From Lolium rigidum (taxonomy: Eukaryota > Streptophyta > Magnoliopsida > Poales > Poaceae): a stretch of DNA of 64,000 nt. This document shows, in pieces, positions 12,341 through 23,689 of the stretch; position 1 is the first letter of the stretch; every line of letters starts with the position of its first letter. The stretch lies in assembly GCF_022539505.1 (NCBI RefSeq), contig NC_061510.1, positions 96,550,292 through 96,614,291 of the forward strand, given 5' to 3'. Below the pieces are notes generated by a model. It was not told where the DNA came from, made no database searches, and saw nothing but the letters and a program-made list of their open reading frames with translations. Made by a program: the position numbers and the translations under genes.

Positions 12341-13436
12341 TGGAGAGTGCTCGAGCGCTGAAGTATGTGGGTCGTGGGGAAGATGATTTCCACTCGAGGG
12401 GAGCAGAACAGCACGAGCTCGGAGGAGCGCGCAAGGCAATGGGAACAATGAAGGATTTTTGGCAGAGGTGCAGATGGGCGGAGTGAGCGAAAGTGCCAGA
12501 GGAAGAAGATGATGGAATTAAATAGAGGTGCGGTGAATCGACGCAACCATTCGATGAAAAATTTACGGTGTAGATGGATTACACGTGGACAAGGGGTAAA
12601 AATGACTTTTCACTGAGAAAAGAAACGACAGAGGGCACAGTACGTGCGCCAGAAAAAGTGGAGGACGTGTGTCCCCCACTTGCACGACGTGTCAATCAGA
12701 TGGGGAATTTGGACCCACAAGGCAGTGAGAAGACTGTTTTCGCATGTTTTCAATACAGAAAATCGTGGTTATCGTCAGTATTGACGTCATCGTGGTAAAA
12801 GAAAAGCTCGACTATGAAGCCGGGAGAGATTATCGACAACGAAAGATTATTTCGAGAGCCTTTGATCAAATACAAGTTTTTGCCCAAATGCTCGGGGGCT
12901 ACTTTGGAAAAATAGAAAACTTCGAGTATGACAAGATAGAAAGGGCGAGAGCCTATGACCAAATGCAAGCATTTGTTCATAGCCTCGGGGGTACTCCCAT
13001 CGGGAGCGCTGGTCGCGCACCCGATAAATAGAAAAATATCGAGAAGGATTATAAATATAGCGGCAAAGGATACTAATCTGTGGAGCCTACACCCAAGCAC
13101 AACTTCTTGGCTGTAGCCTCGGGGGCTACTCCCATCGGGAACGCTGTTCGCGTGCCCGATGAATTTTTATCAAAGAAAAAATATATAGAAGTGAGTATAT
13201 TTCGAGTTACACAGATAACTCTACATATACTCCCATCGGGAAGACAAAATAAGTCATCAAATATGACTCGATAAAATGTGCTATTCGAACAGCCAAAAAG
13301 CACTCGACAATATATTCTCAGAGCGCTAAAAGTCGCGAATAAATCTCTGAATGCCGCAAAACTTTGCGAAGGTAAGACCCCAGATCCGTTCTGAGCGGCG
13401 TGGCACCGTCTCTGACGGCGGACTGCTACTTTTTTC

Positions 13437-13480
13437 CGTATCAACAGATACGAAGAAAAATCCTAACGGATGCGTTAGGA
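13437..13480 (+). other. Tandem stem-loops in Tat 3' UTR
   Basis: The first hairpin is CGTATC-aaca-GATACG (13437-13452), flanked by T-rich and A-rich arms that extend the pairing. The second is TCCTAACG-gatg-CGTTAGGA (13461-13480). Equivalent hairpins with altered but still paired stems occur at 55215-55229 and 55240-55255 in a second Tat-type 3' end. Confidence 0.6.
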
Positions 13481-13752
13481 ACCCGATAAAATATGACTGG
13501 GACTCGACAGAATGGTAAGACCTTAAGCGGCACTCGTCGAAGTTTACACCAGTATCCCGAGATCATGTCCAGGGACGTGATTTTGAAGTAGGTTTTTGCG
13601 GATTGCCACTAGAGCAGTTAACTAGTACCTGATCCGTCAGATGAACTAGCCCCAACTACCGTTATCCCTGTACAAAATAGTATTTGCATATCGAAAGATT
13701 ATGTAATGAGTAAAATTGGAGATTTTCCCTAATTCTTCGATTCAAGAAAAAT

Positions 13753-13764
13753 CTCGGGGGCTAC
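13753..13764 (+). other. Polypurine tract of Tat element
   Basis: The purine-rich word ctcgggggctac lies directly before the TGACA start of the LTR. Its position fixes the plus-strand orientation of the element. Confidence 0.65.
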
Positions 13765-14151
13765 TGACATAGGCATTCCCAATGGGCCTACCAAAGATGG
13801 TACCCGGGGTTTATTAAAGGCCCAGGACTCGAAGAATAAGAAGACTCGGAAGCCTATTTAGTGTTAAGGAAAGATAGTTTGTATTAGGAAAGATAGAGAT
13901 TTGTAATCTTACGGGTTGGGTACGAAACCCTCCCGAACTCTGTAACTTGTGTATTACGAAACCCTCGGCTCCACCTCCTATATAAGGGGGAGTCGAGGGA
14001 CAAAGAAAGGATCGAATCTACTAAACACGCAACCCTAGTTTTACAATCGTCGAGTACCTTTCGGCTGAAACCTTCGGGATCTACTTGCCCTCTACTTCTA
14101 GCAAAACCCTAGTCTACAATCCGTAGGCATTGACAAATTAATCCTTTGTCA
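13765..14151 (+). repeat. 3' LTR of Tat element
   Basis: The 387-bp LTR starts TGACATAGGC and ends CTTTGTCA, giving the terminal inverted pair TGACA/TGTCA. A TATA box (tatataag, 13979-13986) lies 214 bp in, followed by a pyrimidine-containing leader with aaccctag words. The 55557 LTR has the same start-to-TATA spacing (about 210 bp). Confidence 0.78.
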
Positions 14152-15450
14152 GATGGTGTTTGTTTGCAAAGAACAGTAAAAGCAGTAGAATGTATTCAGA
14201 TGTAAAAAAATGGACCGGGGTCCATAGTTCACTAGAGGTGTCTCTCCAATAAGATAACTAACATGCTGGGTGAACAAATTACAGGCGGGCAATTGACAAA
14301 TAAAGATTCAATACATATCAATGATGATTACTATGTGATTTAATCAGGGCATTACGACAAAGTACATAGACCGCTATCCAAGCATGCATCTATGCCTAAA
14401 TAATCCACCTTCGAGGTTATCATCCGAACCCCTTCCGGTATTAAGTTGTAAACAACAGATAATTGCATTAAGTATGGTGCGTAATGTAATCAACTCAAAT
14501 ATCCTTAGACAAAGCATCAATGTTTTATCCCTAGTAGCAACAGCACATCCACAACCTTAGAACTTTATGTCACTGTCCCAGATTAAATGGAGGCATGAAC
14601 CCACTATCGAGCATAATTACTCCCTCTTGGAGTTACAAGTATCAACTTGGCCAAATCCTCTACTAGCAACAGAGAGCATGCAAGAACATAAACAACACAT
14701 ATATGATAGATTGATAATCAACTTAACATAATATTCTATATTCATCGGATCCCGCTAAACACAACATGTAGCATTACAAATAGATGATCTTGATCATGTT
14801 AGGCAGCTCACAAGATCTATAACAATGATAGCACAAGCGGAGAAGACAACCATCTAGCTACTGCTATGGATCCATAGTTCAAGGATGAACTACTCACGCA
14901 TCAATCCGGAGGCGGGCATGATGATGTAGAGCCCCTCCGGTGATGATTCCCCTCTCCGGCAGGGTGCCGGAGGCGATCTCCTGAATCCCCCGAGATGGGA
15001 TTCGCGACGACGGCGTCTCTGGAAGGTTTTCCGTATCGTGGCTCTCGGTACAGGGGGGTTTCGCGATGAAGGCTATTTGTAGGCGGAAGGGTAGGTCAGG
15101 GGGCGACGCGAGGGGCCCAGACAACAGGGCCACGCGGCCAGGGCCCGGGCCGCGCCGCCCTGGTGTCTGGCCACCTCGTGGCCCCACTTCGTCTCCCTTT
15201 CGGTCTTCTGGAAGCTTCGTGTAAAAATAGGCCCCTGGGCGTTGATTTCCTCCAATTCCGAGAATATTTCCTTACTAGGATTTCTGAAACCAAAAACAGC
15301 AGAAAACAGCAACTGGCACTTCGGCATCTTGTTAATAGGTTAGTGCCGGAAAATGTATAATAATGCTGTAAAGTATGTATAAAACATTCAAGTATTGTAA
15401 TAAAAGTAGCATGGAACATAAGAAATTATAGATACGTTTGCGACGTATCA
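14152..15450 (-). repeat. Truncated older LTR of the Athila-like family
   Basis: This sequence is homologous to 3036-4629 from about position 3320 of that LTR to its end (GACGTATCA at 15450), but it is more diverged. The first ~285 bp are missing, and the break is exactly at the TGTCA end of the Tat LTR. The simplest reading is that the Tat element inserted into this LTR and the missing part lies left of the window. Confidence 0.78.
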
Positions 15451-16323
15451 ACCTCCACCGGCCGGGTTGGAGGAGGAGATGGACCGCGGTTCCCAGCCAT
15501 GGCGGTGGCGTGGGGGGCGGCCGTTCCGGCTTTTATGGTGGTGGTCCTAGGGTTCTTCTTTCGCGAAGATGAAGATGTTTTGGATGCCGATCTTTCTTCA
15601 TCCAGACGGAGTGATGAGTTCCGGAAGGCTCCGATAACGAATGGAATAGTGCATCTTTTGCCTGGAGTTCACAGGATCAGGTGGTATTCGGTCGCGTGCA
15701 CCCATGCTTTTATTCCGACCGTTTGGTTCCGGAGGGAGCGGCGCGAAGCTCTTTTCTGTGTTGACATCAAGAGACTTTTCATCCATGGTGAAGTCAGAAG
15801 CAGATAATTTCATGAAGGCGGGATTGGGGGATTAGCTAAAGAAGGTTCAAGTCTCCGCGATGTTGAGGAACTTGCTTGGTGTTCCGGGATTCGCAGCAGT
15901 GGTATGAAAGTGGGGGCGGCAGCATAGGTGAAGTTCAGAGTCCTACCTTTCAGAGTGAAAACCCAAGGTCTAGCCTTAACTGGTTGTGCCTGGCAATGAT
16001 CTTGTTGGAGGCATTGTTTTGAGAGCGGGGACTATCTTCAGGGTGAAAACCTAAGATCTTTGATCGGGCGACGACGATGTTGGTGCACTGTTTCCTTCTT
16101 GGAGGCGTCGCTTTTGGAGAGTTTGTATTTCAGGTGTTGTCTAGGGGATGAATGTATTACTGTTGCTAGGCCTGAGATACTATAGTGGGATTTTTCTTTC
16201 TTAGTTTTCTTTTATCTTTTTTGGCTGTGTGCATCTGTACTGACATTAGGGTGTTGTGTTGTTGCAGAGACTGAGTGTAATTGGTATCTTTTGATATTAA
16301 TATATTCCCTTTATCCAAAAAAA
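15451..16323 (+). mobile_element. LINE 3' end (5'-truncated)
   Basis: The sequence resembles grass LINE 3' untranslated regions, including repeated 'cttcagggtgaaaacc' wording and a tail reading ttgatattaatatattccc, then tttatcc and a poly(A) at 16316-16323. No reverse transcriptase remains. The open frame at 15499-15807 has no recognisable domain. No TSD was found, so the left border is uncertain. Confidence 0.5.
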
Positions 16324-16354
16324 ACTGAAACGTGGTAGGAGTCCGTAGCTCGTT

Positions 16355-16670
16355 CATGAACCTGACCGAGGAAGTATATTTCCCATAAAACTATTAAAAT
16401 TGCAATACAATAGATGTAGATCATTTATAAAATGGGATTTCCTCACCTGCTTATCACCTACATGACCAAGTCGCCAGTTAGGTTATTGCTGTTGATTATG
16501 CGAGTCCTCTGTCATGAACCTGACCGAGGAAGTATATTTCCCATAAAACTATTGAAATTGCAATACAATAGATGTAGATCATTTATAAAATGGGATTTCC
16601 TCACCTGCTTATCACCTACATGACCAAGTCGCCAGTTAGGTTATTGCTGTTGATTATGCGAGTCCTCTGT
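16355..16670. repeat. 158-bp tandem duplication
   Basis: Unit 1 is 16355-16512 and unit 2 is 16513-16670, both starting catgaacctgaccg and ending gagtcctctgt. I see one difference between them (ctattaaaatt/ctattgaaatt), so the duplication is recent. Neither unit encodes anything recognisable. Confidence 0.9.
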
Positions 16671-18990
16671 CACTAGAATTATCATTACAGATAATCTGAC
16701 CACCTATGTACAGGAATACAGGATTACCACCCCCAGCTGTTATCCAACCTCAGGATAACCCAGCAAAAATAGAGTATGCACAGCCGTCAGCCGAGCTGGC
16801 GATCAGCTCAACATGTATGTAAAATTATAAGACCAGTGATGTGTCAACGTTTGATCGAGTACTGGCTTAGCTAGCTAGCGTCGTGTGTTGCAGTTGTAGA
16901 CGCGTGTATGAGATGGATGGATAGGGACGACAAACTGATGGCCCCTTCTGAAAATAAAGCACCATATTTGTCCATCTGTTATCTGCTTAATATGCATTAC
17001 TGCTTGATTTATTTTTAAAGGAATAAGAAGTCAGATCTGGGAGCAACATGTTGTTCAGAATAATACTAGAGGATGCAGTCTAAAAGCAAGGAACTTGCGC
17101 TGCATTCCCAAGTCAACCAAATTTAGTATTCATTGATTACTTTGACAAGTGCTCGTCGATCCTCTCCGTTCATTCCTCTTACTTTCTTTTCTTTTGTTTG
17201 TCTACTATCGGTCCTTTTCGTCGATCGCCCTGATCGTCCAGTTACTGGCTGATAGCTTTTGTGATAAGATCTTTCTCAAGATTTTGGCTAGCCATGACGA
17301 TCCTGCCGTGAAGCAGTGAAGGAAGAGTAGTAAACCAAGTCATTCGATCAAGGAGGTAACCAAGTTGGTTCCGTGAATCCGACTCGATCTAAGTAATCAA
17401 ATACAGTGTGAGATTACGTTCCATTCCGGGCATGAACTTTCTGAACTCCACTACTGAATTCTGCTTGCAGAAGGGAAATGGAAGTGTGAAACTCATTTGA
17501 CTCTCAGATAAGCTCAATTTCTTCCCTCCATTACTGACTATTCGCAAAGCTAGGGGAGCTAAGGAGGATTTATTTGCGGCGTTTATATATGCATTCCTCG
17601 TTCTAGGTCTCTAGGAGAGTAGGAGGTCACATATATATTTCGATCCATAGGAAAAAGAGGTGACATAAGGATCAAGGGAAAGAGCGTGGTGATGGATACT
17701 TGCGTGCACTGCACCGATCCGTAATGCTAGTGCTACTGTCTGACTTGTTTCACTCATAAGCAAGATGAAGGATCGCTGAAAGCCTGGAAATGCTTGTTTT
17801 CCTTGAGTACCGTACAGCTGGGAGATGTATGACCATGTGCAGCATGATCTATTTCTTTTACCAGTTCATTCGATATATCCTGCAGGAGGAGATCTGCATT
17901 TTTCTATGGTTTTATCCGACGCTAATCCCTGTCATATGCGCCGTGTGAGCGTGGCACACCGTCTGCCGGTCTAACATTATCCTCCAGACTCAACAACCTG
18001 ATGCTTCGATGAGGCGGCGTCGATCTGTATCCATGACTTGAACTAGTCCTCTAGGCTCCTAGTTCAAAGTAGGTAGCACGAACATGCATGCCAAGTAGTG
18101 CCGACGTGCACTTGCCCCTTGGTATCGGTAAGCACTGGGAAGAGAAGAGTTCGCCCAACAAGTTATGTACCGGCAACTAGGGACTGCACATGTGTTAAAT
18201 CGTTTGGTCAAATGTTTAACAGGGTCCCTCGATAAAAAAAATATTGTTTTTAGGGTCGTTGCCGACTGGTTCGCACGAATCATAAGAGATTATTATAGTT
18301 TTTCTAGCAAACGATTTGATAAATGGTTTATTTTATTGACCAACTAAATAAATTACATTAGATAAAAAACATTAAGAAAATAACAAAAAATTATACCTCG
18401 ACAAATTTCAATTGTTAAAATATATCGCATATCATTATTTCCATCAATTCGGATTATTGGTTGAGTTGGCTAGTGCCATCAATTCAATATCACTTAAAAT
18501 AACACAAGGGCGTGGCGTTCTAAATGTTGTGGCACACTCGTAATCGCAGCGCTCGAGCTAGCATGGAAAAAGAAGCTGCCACACATAAATGTGTCGGGGA
18601 AATTGCATACCCGACACTCTTTTTGTGGGCGCATTGTTATCCGTTGTGCCTTCTCGTGCGCAGCACAACGACTGAAACGAATTGGTACATTACTAGATGG
18701 TGGATGATTTAGTGTCATGCTCAGATAAGTTATGGCACATTTTTTTTCCCATGTTCTGTGCATGTTTTCACGGCAGAAAAGTTAATCACCACATTAGTGC
18801 TAAGAAATATTGAGAATTCAGTGCATTAAGATTAATTTTCCCATTCAATTACATCAACTTACACTACAATCACTTACCTCATTCAGTGGGGCTGATGTAC
18901 ATTTTGCTAATGAAAAGGAGAAAAATACCTAATCTCTTGAGCACCTCTCTATTCAGAAAATATATATCTAAGATACTGACTAAAAAGCAA
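16671..18990. other. Unassigned low-copy-looking DNA
   Basis: About 2.3 kb with no convincing ORF, RNA gene or transposon end. Short ORFs at 18059-18347 and 18494-18763 overlap on opposite strands and show no motif. It may be host intergenic DNA or decayed transposon. Confidence 0.5.
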
Positions 18991-19036
18991 AAACCTAGAT
19001 CTATTGAAAGCATTCTATTCTGCACTAAAAATAAAA

Positions 19037-20027
19037 AATCAAGTAGCCAGAAATCACAGGTAAAAAAAATCCATGAAGAAAAGTTTATTGTTCAGAGAAT
19101 CTGACATTGGGGACCCATCTTCCAACAACGTCCTCAACTTACACAACTTACAGATATGGGAGGGGATCGAAAGAAAATGTCAACTGGCCAGAAATAAGAG
19201 ATAAAAAATAATCCAAAAAATGAAATACAAAGGGGCTGACATATGGGACTCATTTTGCAATAACCTATTCAACCTTAACCAGGTGGCAGGGGTTCGAAAG
19301 AAAAACTCAACTAGCTAAAAAACACGGGTAAAAAATTAATCCAAGTAAATAAACGTTTATTGTCCAGAGAAGCTGACATCAGGGACCCATCTTCCAGTAG
19401 TGTCCTCAATGTTAACAAAGCGGCAGAGAATCGAAAGAAAAAAGCAAATACTAAAAAATCATGGGTAAAAAATAATCCAAGAAAGAATAGTTTGTTGTAC
19501 AGAGAGACTGACATTGGGACCCATCTTGCTGCAGCGTCACCTACTTACAAAGACGACAGAAACCAAGTAGCCAGAAACCAAAAATCAAAAATAATCAAAT
19601 AAAGAAAACGGTTTATTAGATCGAAGTTCTTTCCGAGTAGAGCCCCCAACTCCAGAGAAGAAATAGAGAAACGGAAGCAGGGAGATCCTACGATTGCAGG
19701 GGACAAGATAGTTGGTGAGGTGAGCACAAACATTTTTCATTGCAATCCCTATCGTTGTGGTTGCACGAGACTACATGCGAAGATCGTTTATTCCAATGTT
19801 TTGTACAAAGAAACTCATATGTGGGACCCATCTTACAGCAGCGTTCTCAACGTTAACAAGGCGGCATGCCATTAAAAGAAAAAGTCAAGTAGCTGGAAAT
19901 CAAGGGTTAAAAATAATCTAAGAAATGAAACATTTATTGTTCAAATAGGCTGACATCGGAGACCCATCTGCCAGCAGTGTCCTCAACGTTAACAATGCGC
20001 AGGGGATCGAAAGAAAAAGTCAAGTAG
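19037..20027. repeat. Diverged tandem array, ~135-bp unit
   Basis: The phrase gggacccatctt recurs at 19111, 19245 (variant), 19381, 19516, 19823 and 19960, giving steps of 134, 136, 135, 307 and 137. Each unit contains a cctcaacgttaacaaggcgg block, then gatcgaaagaaaaagtcaa, and ends near gtttattgttcagag and ctgacat. The 307-bp step contains about 170 bp of other sequence. The ORFs at 19311-19602 arise from the repeat and are not genes. Confidence 0.75.
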
Positions 20028-20640
20028 TGATACATGCATTTTACATCATCAATATAGATACTTATATGATTAGTTTTGACTGATATTTGCCATGATCACC
20101 ATTATTTATGCCTTTTTAGTTGATTTATGGGAGATTTAATAAAGTTCCTTTCATTGATATTTAATTTCTAGGAGGCAGAAAACCTCTATTTTCGTATTTC
20201 GTTGTTTAAGGGATCTTCTGGACACCTAAAAATTAAATAAAAAAACCTATTCAGTTTTTTATCCAAAGAAAGATAGTGGGCCAAAGAAGTACGAGAGGGA
20301 ATTACGAGGGCCAAAAGAGGCAAGGTGGCGCACCCCCTTCCGCTAGGCGCGCCACCTAGGCCCAATGGGGCCTCGAGCAGCGTTTTGACCCCTCCTTTTG
20401 ACAGTGCCTCCGTCACGCCAAAAAACCTATGCCATAATTTTCCCGAGATTTACAGAGGTGGCGGCGGAGGCGAAAGTCCTCTCCTACTCCGGGAGAGGGT
20501 AGATCCTGCAGCACTAGAGCCTCCGGTGAGGGGGAATCGACATCATCGTCATCACACTCCTCGCTGACGTAGGGGGAGGCATCTGCATCAATATCTCCAT
20601 CAACAACATGTCCATCTCTGAGATCCCTTCACCCCTCTCA
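20028..20640 (+). repeat. Gypsy-type LTR fragment
   Basis: The sequence starts tgatacatgcattttac right after the tandem array and continues with LTR-like text: ggcgcgccacctaggcccaa, then a Gly-rich leader and ctccatcaacaacatg. The order resembles plus-strand Athila-type LTRs of cereals. No partner, PBS or TSD is present. Family and right border are uncertain. Confidence 0.45.
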
Positions 20641-20679
20641 TAATGATATGGATATCCAGGCCTGGTACTCTAGGACAGC

Positions 20680-21350
20680 CATTGATATGATATTTGGGTC
20701 TAAGGTTGTACCAGTAGTTTATTATAATCTTGTTATTAGGAGATAATAATGTAGCCAGGTCATGCTGTGGGCCATCTAGGGTTTTAATAGAGTCTGTTTG
20801 ACTTGGGCATGTCCAAGTCGAACTAGGTTAGGCCCAATAAAGGGGGCCGGCCGGCCAGCTCTCCCTCTCATATAAGGAGATTGCACGGCTAGGGTTTTAG
20901 ATAGACAAGTTTAGACTAAAGATTAGGGTTTTCCCCATTGCGTGTGTTCACGTGTATCATCCCTCCGGCGGTACGGCGCTGCCGTTTATATATTATTATC
21001 CGCTGCGAAGGTTCATGTGTTCATCAAGGATTGTCTAGCTCTTGGTTTGATGCGGTCGTTCATCAATCCATTGCTTGCTGGATTCGTTCCCTCTTCTCCA
21101 GGTTGCGTTCATCGCGTTGTTGGAAGGATTCTCTACCCCAGGTTCTCGCTGTGAAAGATCGGGCATCAATTTAGGTGGATCGGCTGGGATCCACCGTGAT
21201 CCCCGATCTTTCACCGTGATCGGGCATCAATGGCTCTTATTAACATCGCTTCGTTTGTTTTCGTGTCGACCCCGAGCAGCGGTAGAGCACGAGTCAGCTG
21301 GGGCTGCTCGGTGCGTTGGTCCGAGCTATGTTACGCAGGCGTAGCGAAGA
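20680..21350 (+). other. Possible LTR or promoter-leader segment
   Basis: A TATA-like catataagg (about 20869) is followed by a leader with gctagggtttta and gattagggtttt. Upstream sequence is GC-rich (ggccggccggcc). The layout fits an LTR U3-R or a host promoter, but neither borders nor a coding sequence were found. A 13-bp inverted repeat lies at 21151-21163/21202-21214. Confidence 0.3.
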
Positions 21351-23352
21351 TGGTTACGAGACGCTCGCGTCGGTGAGTCGCGCCGCGCGCCGTAACAGCA
21401 AGAAGAAAGACACGGCGAGCCGTTGGGAGATATCATCATCATGGCCGCCGGCGCCTTGTGCTCGTGGTACGTGTGTGGTGCGTGCACCGCAGATACTGCC
21501 GAGTCCCGACGTACTGTTGTTGTGTCACGCCCCTTCTGTGCTGTGGACTGAAAAAACGGACGGACTGAAGAAGTGGAGCTAGCGGTACGCGCTTCCGTTT
21601 TTTGTCTGGAGGTTTCAGAGGCGCCACCCGGGGCGGGTTCTTCTCGGCTTGCCGCGCCTGGGCACTGCTTTTGTTCTACGTACGCAGGCATGATGCAGCT
21701 GCTGTGCTCTGGCCTCTGGGCAAGCTGTTGTAGCTCACAATGAAACGCGGGGCCATGATTTGTTGCATATGCGTCCATCCGTTCGTTCGTGTGGCTCGCG
21801 GTTTCGTCGTCACATGCCCGCGCGCCCACGCCGGTGCTGTGGTCTTTGCCAAAACCGAAATATACGTACGTCCACTAGCTACGCCACTACGAGATACGTA
21901 CGTAGCCGTGTCATGCATTCGTCCAGGTTTCCTCCACAAGCTAGCCAGACTCGCTTTCTTCAGATTTTCCGCGCGGAAAGGACTCCCTTTCTTCAGGATT
22001 TCCGCGGAGAAAGGAGACACCCGTTCTTCTCCGGGCTATCCGCGTCATGCTATAGCTAGTGTGGTGGCCATGGATTACAATTTACAACGGTGGTTTTTGT
22101 GGTATGCGTGGACCAAGCTGTTGATGTAGCTGGTGAATGCGAGGATTCGGGCGAGCGAGTGATCGCCCACCTTCCGTGGAACTGCTGCTCCCAAGTCTCA
22201 AACGGATCGGAGCCCCCATCCCACCACAGGTTAATTCTGCACCTTGAAAAATCAAGCTGGAAATCGTTGCAAACAAATGAACACGATTTGACAAGCAAGG
22301 ACGTCTTCACTGAAGCCAGCATATAACTCGTAGCCCGTGTGTGCGCGTGCTTGCTGCCTCGACTTTTGCAGGGGTCACCCGTACGTCGTACTCGCGCGCG
22401 CGCGGTCGTGTCAGTCTGGCGCGCGCGCGCGGCGGTGCACCGGTGCCGGTGGGTGCCTCCCCCGGGCAGGACCTTGCTCGCGCGCGAGGTTTTCTCAGAT
22501 CAAAATAAGTTCGTTCACATTGGGTGATCGATCCAACTCAATGGACGCAAGCTACGTACGTACCTGCCGTGTTCACCGAGTTCCCAAGTTAGTCAAGTGA
22601 TCTCGATGAAAGGTGCCGCACGTTCAAGCAGGTGCGGGCACGAGGGCGTGACGGAGGGAGGAATTAATGGTCCATGGAATAGCCAAAGCAAGGCATGGCC
22701 ACGGAGTAAAGAGCAAGTATGGCATGCTCAACGGAATGGCTAATTAGGCAACTTTTTTTTCCTGTAGGAACAGTCACTTAGATCGTGACATTAAATCCCC
22801 CGGTTCGAAGAACAGAATTTTAGTATACGTTCCAGTTCGGTTCAGTCCAGTAGAGCCTAGCTTGCTGCCTGCTAGCTGCTGCTTGGCCGCCTCTCGTGAG
22901 CAAGGTAGCGGGAGTGGTCAGTGGATGCGACCTGGTCATCTTGAAGCAAAGCGGACGTACGCCGGATTTCCTTTCCAGATTCACCAAACCATGGCACTAC
23001 CCATTGTTTTCAGCATCTTGTATACCTTGAGATCAATTGTTTTTTGTCTTGCGGGGCGCAAACATATTGTGAACACTTTGAACTTTGAAGGTATGTTTTC
23101 GCTTATATGAATACCCACATAGACAAGGAGGTTGCCCTCGATGATGTTCGTCAGCGTTCGTGTCGGCGTAGCTTTTCGATAGGTTAGTTTCTTCATCTCT
23201 GGCAACGGTGAGAGGCCGTCTGGTTCTGGTGGAGTGGTGTTTTTGATCTTGGTCATTGAGTCATTCCAAGCGGTGTGACTCAAACGGACTGACGCGGTCC
23301 GTTTTGGACAGCATGGACAAAAGGACACCAAAAACTCTTGGTTGGGTTAGAC
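21351..23352. other. Unassigned GC-rich DNA with simple alternating runs
   Basis: No gene is recognisable; several overlapping ORFs lie on both strands and none shows a domain. Notable composition includes alternating CG runs at about 22390-22435 and 22470-22490, and acgtacgt words at 21863, 21895 and 22553. Confidence 0.5.
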
Positions 23353-23470
23353 CCTTTTTTTTTCAAAAAAAATGATGACCCCAGCCTCTACATCGACTAA
23401 TACACACACCCATATGCGAGGCCATAACAGAGAAAAAATACCTTAAGATCAGAGTTTTTCCGGACCGACC
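23353..23470 (-). mobile_element. LINE tail fragment, minus strand
   Basis: A poly-T run followed by tgatgaccccagcctctaca is the reverse of the tail 'tgtagaggctggggtca' plus poly(A). It matches in type the tails at 24594 and 44742, where gatgcagaggtc/gatgca occurs. The 5' border is not visible. Confidence 0.45.
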
Positions 23471-23689
23471 CAACAAAGAAAGAAAGGCGGTGAATAAACC
23501 CTAGGTGGGATATGACCCATGTCAGCCCTAATGTAGATCCACCCCTGCTTGCTTTGTTTGTCTTGGTTTTCGTTAGGTTTTAACTAATTAACTGAACACC
23601 TGCATCTTAATTAACCAAAAAGTACAACTTCTGCTATGGTCTAAAAAAAGGTACCAGCCGATGAACATTGCAATATATACTGTATTAGT

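Larger units (their letters stand above)
12341..13764 (+). other. 3' untranslated region of Tat element with reiterated PPT-like words
   Basis: The region lies between the antisense gene start and the 3' LTR. The word ctcgggggctact or a close form occurs at 12891, 12984, 13118 and 13753; two copies are followed by cccatcggga. Two adjacent perfect inverted repeats lie at 13437-13452 and 13461-13480. The minus-strand TATA-like box of the antisense gene also lies here. No coding sequence is seen. Confidence 0.6.
1..14151 (+). mobile_element. Tat-lineage Ty3/Gypsy LTR retrotransposon, 3' part (5' end outside window)
   Basis: The element ends in an LTR at 13765-14151 preceded by a purine-rich tract (ctcgggggctac, 13753-13764), so it reads on the plus strand. 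No gag or pol lies in the window. The visible part is the region between pol and the 3' LTR, and it carries a gene on the opposite strand (392-12340). An extra antisense ORF in this place is a known trait of Tat elements (Grande/RIRE2 type). It is interrupted by the element at 3036-11164. The PPT-like word ctcggggg(ct) recurs at about 70, 12891, 12984, 13118 and 13753. Lineage assignment is inferred from this layout, not from pol. Confidence 0.7.

Noticed and set aside
18886..19602. CRISPR-like regularly spaced repeats
   Set aside because: Units are ~135 bp, diverged along their whole length and without unique spacers, in a plant genome; it is a tandem array.
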